DNA of 64,000 nt from DATKHR01 sp036557365. GTDB taxonomy: Bacteria > Acidobacteriota > Vicinamibacteria > Vicinamibacterales > CAVVIG01. The stretch lies in assembly GCA_036557365.1 (NCBI GenBank), contig DATBHR010000109.1, forward strand, positions 1 through 64,000, written 5' to 3'. How positions within the stretch are numbered: the stretch's first letter is position 1; each line of letters begins with the position of its first letter. The notes beneath the pieces were generated by a model. That model was not told the DNA's origin and made no database searches. It worked only from the letters and a program-made list of their open reading frames with translations. Positions 51,509-59,885 of the stretch are shown one piece after another. The translations under genes were made by a program, and so were the position numbers.

Positions 51509-53637
51509 GCGAACGGATCCTGAGCGTACGGCTGAGGCACGATCACGATGTCGTTGGCGCACGGCGCCGCGCGCGCCAGATTGCCGCCGCCCTCGGATTC
51601 GACGGCGTCGATCAGACCCGCATCGCGACGGCCGTGTCCGAGCTCGCGCGCAATGCCTTCGAGTACGCCGGTGGTGGCAGCGTCGAATATCTCGTCGAAG
51701 GTTCGCTGCCGCCGCAGGTGATGGTGGTGCGTGTCATCGACGAGGGTCCGGGCATTTCGAATCTCGACGCGGTGATGTCGGGACAATACCGCTCGGAGTC
51801 GGGCATGGGCCTCGGCATCGTCGGCACGCGGCGCCTGATGGACGCGTTCGACATCAAGTCGAACGGCAACGGCACGACCGTCACAGCCAAAAAGATTTTT
51901 TCGAAACGGGCGCCCTTCTTCACGACGCCGCACCTGAACAGCCTCGCACAGCGGCTGCTCGGCGAGCCTCCTGCGGGACCGATCGAGGAAGTGCAGCAGC
52001 AGAACCAGGAGCTGCTGCGCGCGCTCGAAGCACTCAACTCGCGTCAGGAGGAGCTCGAACGCGTCAATCGAGAGCTCGAGGACACGAACCGCGGCGTCGT
52101 CGCGCTGTACGCCGAGCTCGAGGAGCGCGCGGACCATCTGCGTCGCGCCGACGACCTGAAGACGCGATTCCTGTCGAACATGACGCACGAGTTCCGGACG
52201 CCCGTGAACTCGATTCTCGCGCTCACCAACCTCCTGACGGAGCGCCTCGGCGGCGCGCCCGATCAGAAGGACGAGCTGTTCTACATCCGCAAGTCGGGGC
52301 AGCAGCTCGCCGAGCTCGTCGACGACCTGCTCGATATCGCGAAGGCCGAAGCCGGCAAAATCGACATCAGGCCAGCGCCGTTCGAGATCTCCGGGCTGTT
52401 CGGCGCGCTGCGCGGGATGCTGCGGCCGCTCCTCGTCACCTCCTCCGTCGCGCTCGTCTTCGAGGAAACGGCGCCGGATCTGCCGCCGATCTACTCCGAC
52501 GAAAGCAAGGTGTCGCAGATTCTCCGCAACTTCATCTCGAACGCGCTGAAGTACACGGAACGCGGCGAGGTCCGCGTATCGGCCCGGCTCACGCCCAATC
52601 GCGACGGCGTGGAGTTCAGCGTGACCGATACGGGCATCGGCATTCCCGAACAGGACGTCGATCGCGTGTTCGACGAGTTCGTGCAGATCGAAAATCCGCT
52701 GCAGCGGCGCGTCAAGGGGACTGGTCTCGGACTGCCGCTCTCCAAGCGCCTCGCGGAGCTGCTCGGCGGCACCATCGGCGTGTCGAGCACGCTCGGCCTC
52801 GGGTCCACCTTCTCGGTCACCATTCCAATGGCGTACCGTTCGGCGTCGGTCGAAGCGCCTGGACCGGTTCAGGCGGGACGCGTGCCGGTCCTCGTGATCG
52901 AAGACTCCGACGAGGATCTGCTCATCTACGAGCGCGCGCTGTTCGGCACCAGGTTCCAGATCGTGCCGGCCCGATCGATCCCGGCGGCGACGCGGGCGCT
53001 CGACGTCATGCGGCCGGACGCGATCGTGCTCGACCTGCGCCTGCAGGGCGAAGACGCGTGGGCGTTCCTCACGAAGCTCAAACGCGACGAACGCACCGCG
53101 GCGGTTCCGTTGATCGTGGCCTCGACGATCGACGATCGAGCCAAGGGCCTCGCGCTCGGCGCCGACGCGTACGGTGTCAAGCCGCTCGATCCCAACTGGC
53201 TGCGCTCGACGCTCGACACGCTCATGCCCGCGCCGCGCACGCCGATCCGGGTCCTCACGGTTGACGACGAAGACACGGCGCGGTTCATTGTTCGGGAGAT
53301 GCTGAACGATGCGCAGTACCGCGTGGCCGAAGCAGGGTCTGGACGCGAGGCGCTGCGTCTCATCAAGGAACTGCCGCCTGACATCGTTTTGCTGGACTTG
53401 AAGCTGACCGACATGACGGGTCTCGACGTCTGCGACCGCCTGCACAACGATCCGGAGACCGCGCGCATCCCGGTCGTGCTCGTCACGTCGCATCAACTCT
53501 CGCCGCACGAACGCCGCGTCTTCGGAGGCACGCGAACGGTGCTGTCGAAGTCGGCGCTCACCCGCGACAACCTGCGATCCGCGATCGACGACAATCTTAC
53601 CGTCGGACACAGCAGCCAGCCTGGAGCATCGCGTTGA
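51505..53637 (+). CDS. RsbT-like domain fused to hybrid histidine kinase with two receivers
   Basis: A 710-residue protein starting at GTG 51505 (overlap GTGA). Residues 1-130 are an RsbT-like GHKL kinase (N box AVSELARNAFEYAGGG, G1 DEGPGISNL, G2 ESGMGLGIVGTRRLM). A coiled coil (about 150-215) leads to HisKA with SNMTHEFRTPVN (His near 228) and a second HATPase (330-445). Two receivers follow with the Asp in IVLDLRLQG (near 508) and IVLLDLKLTD (near 630). Both ATPase domains look intact. The RsbT-like part is even closer to classical RsbT than the stand-alone protein upstream. It may let the stressosome feed a His-Asp phosphorelay. Confidence 0.9.
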   Translation: MSERILSVRLRHDHDVVGARRRARQIAAALGFDGVDQTRIATAVSELARNAFEYAGGGSVEYLVEGSLPPQVMVVRVIDEGPGISNLDAVMSGQYRSESGMGLGIVGTRRLMDAFDIKSNGNGTTVTAKKIFSKRAPFFTTPHLNSLAQRLLGEPPAGPIEEVQQQNQELLRALEALNSRQEELERVNRELEDTNRGVVALYAELEERADHLRRADDLKTRFLSNMTHEFRTPVNSILALTNLLTERLGGAPDQKDELFYIRKSGQQLAELVDDLLDIAKAEAGKIDIRPAPFEISGLFGALRGMLRPLLVTSSVALVFEETAPDLPPIYSDESKVSQILRNFISNALKYTERGEVRVSARLTPNRDGVEFSVTDTGIGIPEQDVDRVFDEFVQIENPLQRRVKGTGLGLPLSKRLAELLGGTIGVSSTLGLGSTFSVTIPMAYRSASVEAPGPVQAGRVPVLVIEDSDEDLLIYERALFGTRFQIVPARSIPAATRALDVMRPDAIVLDLRLQGEDAWAFLTKLKRDERTAAVPLIVASTIDDRAKGLALGADAYGVKPLDPNWLRSTLDTLMPAPRTPIRVLTVDDEDTARFIVREMLNDAQYRVAEAGSGREALRLIKELPPDIVLLDLKLTDMTGLDVCDRLHNDPETARIPVVLVTSHQLSPHERRVFGGTRTVLSKSALTRDNLRSAIDDNLTVGHSSQPGASR

Positions 53638-55088
53638 CGGCCACTCACCGGATTCTCGTCGTCGACGACATGGACGCCGGCCGATTCGTCAAAGTGCAGA
53701 CCCTGCGACGCGCCGGCTTCGAGGTCTCCGAGGCCGGAACGGGCAGCGACGCGTTGAAGACGGTCGAAAAGCAGAGGCCCGATCTGGTCATCCTCGACGT
53801 CAACCTGCCGGACATCAGCGGGCTCGAAGTCAGCCGGCGGCTTCGCCTCCTCGATCTGCCCGCGCTTCAGATCCTGCAGATCTCGAACACGGCGGTCACG
53901 CCGGCCGATCGCGTCCGCGGCCTCGACGAAGGCGCTGATGTGTACCTCGTCGAGCCGGTCGAATCCGACGTGCTGATCGCGACGGTCAACGCGCTGCTTC
54001 GCGTGCATCGCGCGGAGAAGGCGCTGAGCGTCGCGCTCGCGAACGAGCGGCGCGCGCGGCAGATTGCCGAAGAAGCCAGCCGGCTGAAGGACGACTTCAT
54101 CGCGACGCTGTCCCACGAACTGCGGACGCCGCTCAACGCGCTCATGGGGTGGATCTGGCAGCTGCAGCACAGCACGCTCACGGAGAGCGCCCGCACGCGA
54201 GCGCTCGACAGCCTCGAACGCAACGGCCGCATGCAGGCACAGCTCATCAACGATCTGCTCGACGTCTCGAGGATCTCGAAGGGCAAGCTGCAGCTTCAGA
54301 TGCAGCTGGTCAACCTCGGGCTCGTGGCGCAGGCCGCGTGCGAGGTCGTGCGTGACGCCGCCGCAAAAAAGCAGATCGACTTCCAGGTCCGCGTGACGCC
54401 GGCCTGCGTTGCCGGCGACCGCGGACGCCTGCAGCAGATCATCACGAACCTGCTGACCAACGCGGTGCAGTTCACGCCGACGGGCGGACGGATCACGCTG
54501 ACGGTCGGCGGCGACGACCAGAACGCGACGCTGAGCGTGACCGACACTGGCGCGGGGATCGATGCGGCGTTTCTCCCGTACGTCTTCGACCCGTTCCGTC
54601 AGGGCGACGGAAGTCCCAGCCGCAGGCATGGCGGCCTTGGTCTCGGCCTCGCCGTCGTCCGTCAGCTGGTCGACCTGCATGGCGGCGACGTGGTCGTCGC
54701 GAGCAGCGGTCTCGGCCGCGGTGCAACGTTCACCGTAACGCTGCCGCGCGAAACGGTGCTCACCTGCCCGACGGACGATGCCGAAGCGGATTTACTCCTG
54801 AAGGACGTCAGGATTGCGATCTGTTCGGACGACGAGGCCTCACGCCAGGCGATCCAGAGCACGCTGGAGGCCGCGGGCGCGAAAGTCAGCGTCGCTCCGG
54901 CGAGCGGCGCATTTCACATCGCTGCAGCTGACGCGGATCTCGTCGTCACGACCGGGCCGCAGCAGCGCGTCGGCGTGCGCCGGCCGGACCTCAGCGAGAC
55001 CGCGACCGAATGGGGGACGTACTCCGTCGCACAGCCAGCCGACATCGTCCGTCGCATCGCACACATGACGCAGGTGAAGCCGGCGTGA
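53634..55088 (+). CDS. Receiver-first histidine kinase with degenerate C-terminal receiver
   Basis: A 484-residue cytosolic protein starting at TTG 53634, overlapping the previous stop (TTGA). The N-terminal receiver has LVVDDMDAG and the phospho-Asp in VILDVNLPD (near 56). A helix leads into HisKA with ATLSHELRTPLN (His near 161) and an HATPase with TNLLTNAVQFTPTG and TDTGAGIDAA (260-385). The last 90 residues look like a receiver fold (VRIAICSDDEASRQAIQSTL) in which the phospho-Asp position reads VVTTGP, so it cannot be phosphorylated. It is probably the final phosphorelay member of the stressosome operon. Confidence 0.88.
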   Translation: MTATHRILVVDDMDAGRFVKVQTLRRAGFEVSEAGTGSDALKTVEKQRPDLVILDVNLPDISGLEVSRRLRLLDLPALQILQISNTAVTPADRVRGLDEGADVYLVEPVESDVLIATVNALLRVHRAEKALSVALANERRARQIAEEASRLKDDFIATLSHELRTPLNALMGWIWQLQHSTLTESARTRALDSLERNGRMQAQLINDLLDVSRISKGKLQLQMQLVNLGLVAQAACEVVRDAAAKKQIDFQVRVTPACVAGDRGRLQQIITNLLTNAVQFTPTGGRITLTVGGDDQNATLSVTDTGAGIDAAFLPYVFDPFRQGDGSPSRRHGGLGLGLAVVRQLVDLHGGDVVVASSGLGRGATFTVTLPRETVLTCPTDDAEADLLLKDVRIAICSDDEASRQAIQSTLEAAGAKVSVAPASGAFHIAAADADLVVTTGPQQRVGVRRPDLSETATEWGTYSVAQPADIVRRIAHMTQVKPA

Positions 55089-55119
55089 CACCATGGCGCG
55101 GTTCTTCCGCGTCGAAACG

Positions 55120-55389
55120 CTACAGTTCGGTGACGAGGCCGGATTTCTGCCGGCCGATGACGAGGTCTCGCGCAAGACCGACGACGTGATCGCGAAGCGG
55201 TTCCGAGTCGAGCGGCCTGTCGCGAGGGACGTCGAAGAGCAGGTCCGCGCCCGTGCCGAGCACTTCGACCGTCACAGTGAATCGTTCCGGGCTGCTGTCG
55301 TCGACGTCCGCCACTTCTAGCGTCCAGATGCGGCCGTTCTCCTCGAAAGCGACCCCGTCCACGACGGCGACGAAATCATCAGCGATCAT
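55120..55389 (-). CDS. Small hypothetical protein
   Basis: An 89-residue acidic protein of alternating strands (WTLEVADVDDSSPERFTVTV) followed by a helix (SEPLRDHVVGLARDLVIGRQ). No family is recognised. GGAG lies ten bases before the ATG, and the amino-acid composition is natural, unlike the opposite strand. It ends 32 bases from the converging stressosome operon. Confidence 0.6.
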   Translation of the reverse strand: MIADDFVAVVDGVAFEENGRIWTLEVADVDDSSPERFTVTVEVLGTGADLLFDVPRDRPLDSEPLRDHVVGLARDLVIGRQKSGLVTEL

Positions 55390-55412
55390 TCAGTGTCGGC
55401 TCCGCGCGCACT

Positions 55413-55619
55413 TCAGCGTTTGTGATCGCGCTCGTTCTGACGACGACGGTTGAACAGGCGGCGGGCGGCGCGCTCGAGGAGCTCGGCCTCCGCCATCATC
55501 CACACGTCCGTCGTTCCGATCGACGTCGACATTCGCTCGAGCAGGATCTCGTACGCGAATTCCCCGATCTCGTCATCGGTGGGATAGACGTCCCTGGGAA
55601 GGTCCGGTCGAAACGGCAC
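55413..55619 (-). CDS. Small hypothetical protein
   Basis: A 68-residue, mainly helical protein (DEIGEFAYEILLERM and MMAEAELLERAARRLFNRRR) with a basic C-terminus. No known domain is seen. It starts at GTG 55619 with GGAG eight bases upstream, and lies 23 bases before the next small gene on the same strand, so both are probably co-transcribed. Confidence 0.55.
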   Translation of the reverse strand: MPFRPDLPRDVYPTDDEIGEFAYEILLERMSTSIGTTDVWMMAEAELLERAARRLFNRRRQNERDHKR

Positions 55620-55698
55620 CGCATGGCTCCGCTGGATAGTTCACCGACGGCATTACCGGGCCGCTCGTGCGAAGCGACCCGGCCCGCCGCACACCGGT

Positions 55699-55845
55699 TC
55701 AATCGCGATCCGCGTGAGGCTCGCGCGATTCGTCGCGATCGTCGGACTCACCTTCTTCAGAATGTTCGATGTCTTCGTCGATACGATCGATCGCACCGTC
55801 CTCGAGGTTCTGATCTGGCTGCCGGTCTTCACGGTCTTCGACCAT
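55699..55845 (-). CDS. Very small acidic hypothetical protein
   Basis: A 48-residue, highly acidic and disordered-looking peptide (NLEDGAIDRIDEDIEHSEEG). ATG 55845 has a GGGGGG Shine-Dalgarno-like stretch just upstream. An in-frame GTG at 55947 would extend it and overlap the methyltransferase stop (GTGA). Coding status is uncertain, because the opposite strand is also open. Confidence 0.35.
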   Translation of the reverse strand: MVEDREDRQPDQNLEDGAIDRIDEDIEHSEEGESDDRDESREPHADRD

Positions 55846-55943
55846 CTGATACCCCCCGGCGATATCGTGCGACGTGGACGTCAGCACCGTGTGTCCGCGA
55901 ACGCTCGTTCGCGTAAATTCTCGGCCGGACCCAGCCGCACCGG

Positions 55944-56621
55944 TCACACCGTTCTGCGGCAGAGCACGACGGACGACACGCGCGGCATGTTCACCTGCTC
56001 GACCAGCCGCGGCGTCAGGCCGCTCTCCCGCATGAACGTCTCGAAGTCGAGCTGCCAGTTGACGCCGGAAATCGTCGCCGCCGCTTTGCCGACGGCCCAG
56101 TCGACGACGTCGCCGGCCGTGCCGGCGTGCGCGAAATGATTGAGCAGCACGATTCGCCCGCCGGGGCGGCAGACCCGAATCATTTCGCGGGCCACGGCGA
56201 TCGGATCAGGCACGACGTTGACCACGTACGGCGCGTACACCGCGTCGAAGCACTCGTCGTGACACGCCAGGCGCGCCGCATCCATCCGGCACAGGGCGAT
56301 CCCCGCGACCGGCCGTCGCCGCAGGCGTGAACGCGCCTGCGCGATCATCGAGCCCGACAGATCGATGGCGACGACGCGGCAGCCTGGTGGGTACTGCGAC
56401 AGCCCGAAGCCGGTCCCGACGCCGACCTCGAGGATGCGCTCGCCCGATCGCGGCGACAGGTGCGTCATCGCGCGCCGGCGGCCCGGCTGCAGCATCGCGC
56501 CGTAGATGACGTCGTAGATCGGCGCGAGCCGCTGGTAAACGAGATCGACGGTCGCTGAGGACAAGGTGGTCAGGGCGCGAGCCGATACGCGGTCGAGAAC
56601 ACTATCGACCAGAAGTAACAA
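55944..56621 (-). CDS. Class I SAM-dependent methyltransferase (PmtA-like)
   Basis: A 225-residue soluble methyltransferase. The SAM-binding motif I is ILEVGVGTGFGLSQYP, motif II AIDLSGSMIAQAR, and motif III/IV lies near MIRVCRPGGRIVLLNHF. The N-terminal YQRLAPIYDVIYGAMLQPGR resembles bacterial phosphatidylethanolamine N-methyltransferases of the PmtA/Sinorhizobium type. Nearby phosphatidylserine decarboxylase, whose product is phosphatidylethanolamine, supports a lipid substrate, but this is inference. TTG 56621 is a possible start; another TTG closer to the domain exists near 56564. Confidence 0.82.
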   Translation of the reverse strand: MLLLVDSVLDRVSARALTTLSSATVDLVYQRLAPIYDVIYGAMLQPGRRRAMTHLSPRSGERILEVGVGTGFGLSQYPPGCRVVAIDLSGSMIAQARSRLRRRPVAGIALCRMDAARLACHDECFDAVYAPYVVNVVPDPIAVAREMIRVCRPGGRIVLLNHFAHAGTAGDVVDWAVGKAAATISGVNWQLDFETFMRESGLTPRLVEQVNMPRVSSVVLCRRTV

Positions 56622-56667
56622 CGCGATGTCGTTCGCGCAAATTTATCGGCTCGCGGCTTCGTTGTGG

Positions 56668-56696
56668 TTGACGAGCGCACGTGATCGCGGTGTAGT
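56668..56696 (+). promoter_or_regulatory. Sigma-70-type promoter for the Mpo1-like gene
   Basis: TTGACG (56668-56673) and TGTAGT (56691-56696) are 17 bases apart. Transcription would start near 56703, giving a 34-base leader that contains GAGGAGG just before the ATG at 56737. Confidence 0.5.
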
Positions 56697-56736
56697 AATC
56701 GCGCACGTCGTTGGCTTCACATCCGAGGAGGCACGA

Positions 56737-57342
56737 ATGACGTTTCGCGAGGCTCTCGCCGAACAGCGCTGGGACGATCACCGCTTCTACCATCACAGCC
56801 GGATCAACCAGTCGCTGCATCTCGTCAGCGCGCTCAGCTTCATCTGCTCGTACGTCCTGTTGTTCGTCCAGCCGGTCGCCGCGGTCTTCGTCGCGTGGCT
56901 GTTCGCGATGCCGACGCGCCAGGCCGGGCACTTCTTCTTCGAACCGAAGGGATACGACCACGCGAACCACGCGACGCACGAGCACAAGGAGCAGGTGAAG
57001 GTCGGCTATAACCTGTTCAGGAAAGCGGTCCTGCTCTCCATCTGGGCGTTGTCGCCGCTCGTGCTGCTCGCGGATCCGACATGCTTCGGGCTCCTCTCGC
57101 CGCAGTCGACCTGGCTCGGCATCCTCGATTCCGTCGCCAGGATCTGGCTGTTCGTGGGCGCCGGCGCCGTCCTGTTCCGGACCGTCCACCTCTTCTTCCT
57201 GCGCGACGTGCAGACGGGACTGGTCTGGTGCACGAAAATCCTGACCGACCCCTTTCACGACGTGAAGCTCTACGGAAAATCGCCGCTGTATCTGTTCAGA
57301 GGCGAGCTGTTCGACCCGATCGTGTCCGACGACGCCGCGTGA
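56737..57342 (+). CDS. Mpo1/DUF962-like membrane protein
   Basis: A 201-residue integral membrane protein. The N-terminal FYHHSRINQSLHLVSA and the later RQAGHFFFEPKGYDHANH carry the spaced His residues of the Mpo1/DUF962 family. In yeast that family contains an Fe2+-dependent dioxygenase for alpha-oxidation of 2-hydroxy fatty acids. Four helices follow, two flanking SIWALSPLVLLADP. The sequence match is by pattern only, so the activity is tentative. GAGGAGG lies six bases before the ATG. The 3' end overlaps the aminotransferase gene by 73 bases on the other strand. Confidence 0.65.
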   Translation: MTFREALAEQRWDDHRFYHHSRINQSLHLVSALSFICSYVLLFVQPVAAVFVAWLFAMPTRQAGHFFFEPKGYDHANHATHEHKEQVKVGYNLFRKAVLLSIWALSPLVLLADPTCFGLLSPQSTWLGILDSVARIWLFVGAGAVLFRTVHLFFLRDVQTGLVWCTKILTDPFHDVKLYGKSPLYLFRGELFDPIVSDDAA

Positions 57343-59009
57343 GCGGCTGCGTGACGGCGCGGAGCGAGGCGCGCCGCGATCAGTTCGCGCAGCAGCTGGC
57401 GCCGAATTGCGCCGTCGGTCAGCAACGGCGACTCCCACCACCACCCGTCGTCGCGCATCGCCCTCGCCGCCGCGACGAAGCGATCCAGCACGGCGGCGAC
57501 GTCGTCGTCCGAAAAGTTGTGGCTGAAAATGAGCCGGCCGGTGCCCACCCAGCTCAGCGCCAGACCCTCGGCACGCAGGTAGTACTGGAACATCCAGTTG
57601 TAGCGCGACGGCGTCGTGTAGATGACCGTCCAGATCGACACCAGGTGCTCCACGCAGACCGGCAGCCGTTCGCGCGCGAGCCTGGCGTTCAGGGCGCTCG
57701 CACGCGCATTCCAGACGGCATCGAGGTCGTCGTACGTCCGCCGGATGTCGGGTTCGTCCAGACGGCGGAAGAACTCGGCCATCGCGCCCATCACGTACGG
57801 ATGCGAATTGAACGTCCCGCGCGCGAAGCACAGATCGGACGGGCGGTCGTCGCGGAAGCGTTTCATCAACCCGGCTTTCCCGCAGACGACGCCGACCGGA
57901 AGTCCGCCGCCGACGGTCTTCCCGTACGTGACGAGATCCGCGGCCACGCCGAAGTACTCCTGGGCGCCGCCGCGCGCGATTCGGAACCCGACGAAGACCT
58001 CGTCGAAGATCAGGAGGATCGATCGTTTCGTGCACACCTCGCGAAGCGCCTGCAGCCATTCCGTGTAGGCGCGCCGATCGAATTGCGCGCTGCGGCCGCT
58101 GGCCACGAGCGTCCCGTCGCTCGGCGCGCTCCGGTTCGGATGCAGCGACTGGATGGGATTGACGAGCGCGCACGCGATGTCCCGGCGGCTGTCGAGCACC
58201 GCGAGCGTCGCGGGATCCATCTCCTTCAGCGTGTAGGTTTCGTGGACGGCCGCCGGATTGCCAGGCCCTGGCTGCACGTCGTCCCACCACCCGTGATAGG
58301 CGCCTGCGAAGCGAACGACGTGCGAGCGCCGCGTGTGAAAGCGCGCGAGGCGGACCGCCTGCATGACGGCTTCCGTACCCGACATGTGAAACGACACGTC
58401 GTCCATGCCCGAGATCTCGCGGAGCCTGGCGACGTTGTGCTCGATGATCGGGTGATACGGGCCGAGCACGGGGCCGAGATCGCGCACCCGCGCGATGCCC
58501 GCGTCGACGCAGTCCTTGTAGAAGTCGTACCCGAAGAGGTTGACGCCGTAGGAACCCGTCAGATCGTACGCGGCGTTGCCATCGAGATCGGAGACCAGCA
58601 CCCCTGCGGACGCGCCGACGACGGGACCGACGGGCAGCTGTTCGGCGACCTGCCGACGGTACTGGAACGGGACGCGATAGGCGTTCGTCAGCTGGAGATC
58701 GGGAACCATCGACGCCAGCCGCTGGTACGCCTGCGTCCGCGGCGCCCGGCCGGCGAAGAAGTGCGCGAGCCTGTCGAATGCGGCCTGCCGGCGCCGCCGG
58801 TAGTCGGACGGCGCGCCGTCGGAGCCGAAGAAGCGGTCGTCATCGAAGCCGTAGAACGGGACCGCACGGGCGATCGTCTTCGCCCATCGGGGATGGCCGT
58901 CGAGCGAACGTGCCTTCGCGCGGCTCAACAGGAGTCTCGCGCGTGCGCTGCGCAGCAGCAGCCAGAAACCGATGCACGCTCCTGCTGCCCAGATCATGCG
59001 GACGATCAT
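57270..59009 (-). CDS. Membrane-anchored class III aminotransferase (glutamate-1-semialdehyde aminomutase-like)
   Basis: A 579-residue PLP enzyme, longer than the usual 430. The N-terminus has a membrane helix (IWAAGACIGFWLLLRSARA) and a 100-residue extension. The class III aminotransferase/GSA-aminomutase core then follows, with FHMSGTEAVMQAVRLARFHT, FAGAYHGWWDD, IFDEVFVGFR and the PLP-binding Lys in TYGKTVGGGLPVG (near 363). GSA aminomutase normally serves tetrapyrrole synthesis; the membrane anchor and the lipid-gene neighbours suggest a different, lipid-linked substrate. The C-terminal tail beyond about residue 545 looks random and overlaps the neighbouring gene. It diverges from psd with only five bases between the start codons. 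Confidence 0.87.
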   Translation of the reverse strand: MIVRMIWAAGACIGFWLLLRSARARLLLSRAKARSLDGHPRWAKTIARAVPFYGFDDDRFFGSDGAPSDYRRRRQAAFDRLAHFFAGRAPRTQAYQRLASMVPDLQLTNAYRVPFQYRRQVAEQLPVGPVVGASAGVLVSDLDGNAAYDLTGSYGVNLFGYDFYKDCVDAGIARVRDLGPVLGPYHPIIEHNVARLREISGMDDVSFHMSGTEAVMQAVRLARFHTRRSHVVRFAGAYHGWWDDVQPGPGNPAAVHETYTLKEMDPATLAVLDSRRDIACALVNPIQSLHPNRSAPSDGTLVASGRSAQFDRRAYTEWLQALREVCTKRSILLIFDEVFVGFRIARGGAQEYFGVAADLVTYGKTVGGGLPVGVVCGKAGLMKRFRDDRPSDLCFARGTFNSHPYVMGAMAEFFRRLDEPDIRRTYDDLDAVWNARASALNARLARERLPVCVEHLVSIWTVIYTTPSRYNWMFQYYLRAEGLALSWVGTGRLIFSHNFSDDDVAAVLDRFVAAARAMRDDGWWWESPLLTDGAIRRQLLRELIAARLAPRRHAAAHAASSDTIGSNSSPLNRYSGDFP

Positions 59010-59014
59010 CGGCG

Positions 59015-59884
59015 ATGAGCCTTCCGAGAGCGCTCCAGCAGTTCCTGCAGCAGGACGACGTCAACTTCGTCCTGACGAATCAGGTGCCGCGGCGTCTCCT
59101 GACCCGCTTCATGGGCTGGTTCAGCGAGATCGAGCAGCCGGTGGTCCGCGACATCTCGATGGCGGCGTGGCAGCTGTTCGGAGGCGATCTGAACCTGCAC
59201 GAGGCCGAGACCACCGAGTTCCGCAGCGTGCACGAATGCTTCGTCCGGCGCCTCAAAGCCGGCGCCCGCCCGGTGGATCAGACCGCCGGCGTGCTCGTCA
59301 GCCCCTGCGACGCGATCGTCGGCGCGTGCGGACGGCTCGACGGTGAAACGGCCATCCAGGCCAAAGGGTTCGCGTATCCGCTGAGCGACCTGCTCGCCTC
59401 GAGCGCGCTCGTGGATCGGTATCGTGACGGCCATTTCGTCACGCTGCGCCTCACCTCGTGCATGTATCACCGTTTCCACGCGCCGTACGACTGCGACGTG
59501 GACGGCATCGACTACATCTCCGGCGACATGTGGAACGTGAATCCCGTCGCGCTCAGGCGCGTCTCGCGTCTCTTCTGCAAGAACGAACGCGTGGTCATCG
59601 ACACGAGGCTCCGCGGGCTGTCGGAATCGGCCACGCTCGTCGCCGTCGGCGCGATTCTCGTGGGCTGCATCTGCCTCACCTTCGTCGACACACCGCTCAA
59701 CCTGCAGTACCGCGGTCCGAACACGATTCCCTGCCGCGCCTCGTTCGCGAAGGGCGATGAGATGGGCTACTTCCGCCATGGATCGACCATCCTTGTCTTT
59801 GCCACCCGCGATCTCGTGCTCGCACACGGTGTCGTCGACGGCGTACCAATCCGCATGGGCGAGCCGCTGCTGATCCACGCCTAG
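59015..59884 (+). CDS. psd: Phosphatidylserine decarboxylase
   Basis: A 289-residue pyruvoyl-dependent decarboxylase. The His-rich YHRFHAP segment and the self-cleavage site in YFRHGSTILVFA (GST at 256-258) are present; the Ser becomes the pyruvoyl group after autocleavage into beta and alpha chains. The enzyme makes phosphatidylethanolamine from phosphatidylserine at the inner membrane. ATG 59015 is the first good start; the longer frame upstream is antisense to the aminotransferase. Its stop is one base from the converging glycosyltransferase end. Confidence 0.92.
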   Translation: MSLPRALQQFLQQDDVNFVLTNQVPRRLLTRFMGWFSEIEQPVVRDISMAAWQLFGGDLNLHEAETTEFRSVHECFVRRLKAGARPVDQTAGVLVSPCDAIVGACGRLDGETAIQAKGFAYPLSDLLASSALVDRYRDGHFVTLRLTSCMYHRFHAPYDCDVDGIDYISGDMWNVNPVALRRVSRLFCKNERVVIDTRLRGLSESATLVAVGAILVGCICLTFVDTPLNLQYRGPNTIPCRASFAKGDEMGYFRHGSTILVFATRDLVLAHGVVDGVPIRMGEPLLIHA

Positions 59885-59885
59885 C

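Noticed and set aside
57081..59018. 645-residue plus-strand open frame
   Set aside because: Mostly antisense to the aminotransferase, with Arg-rich composition and no motif.
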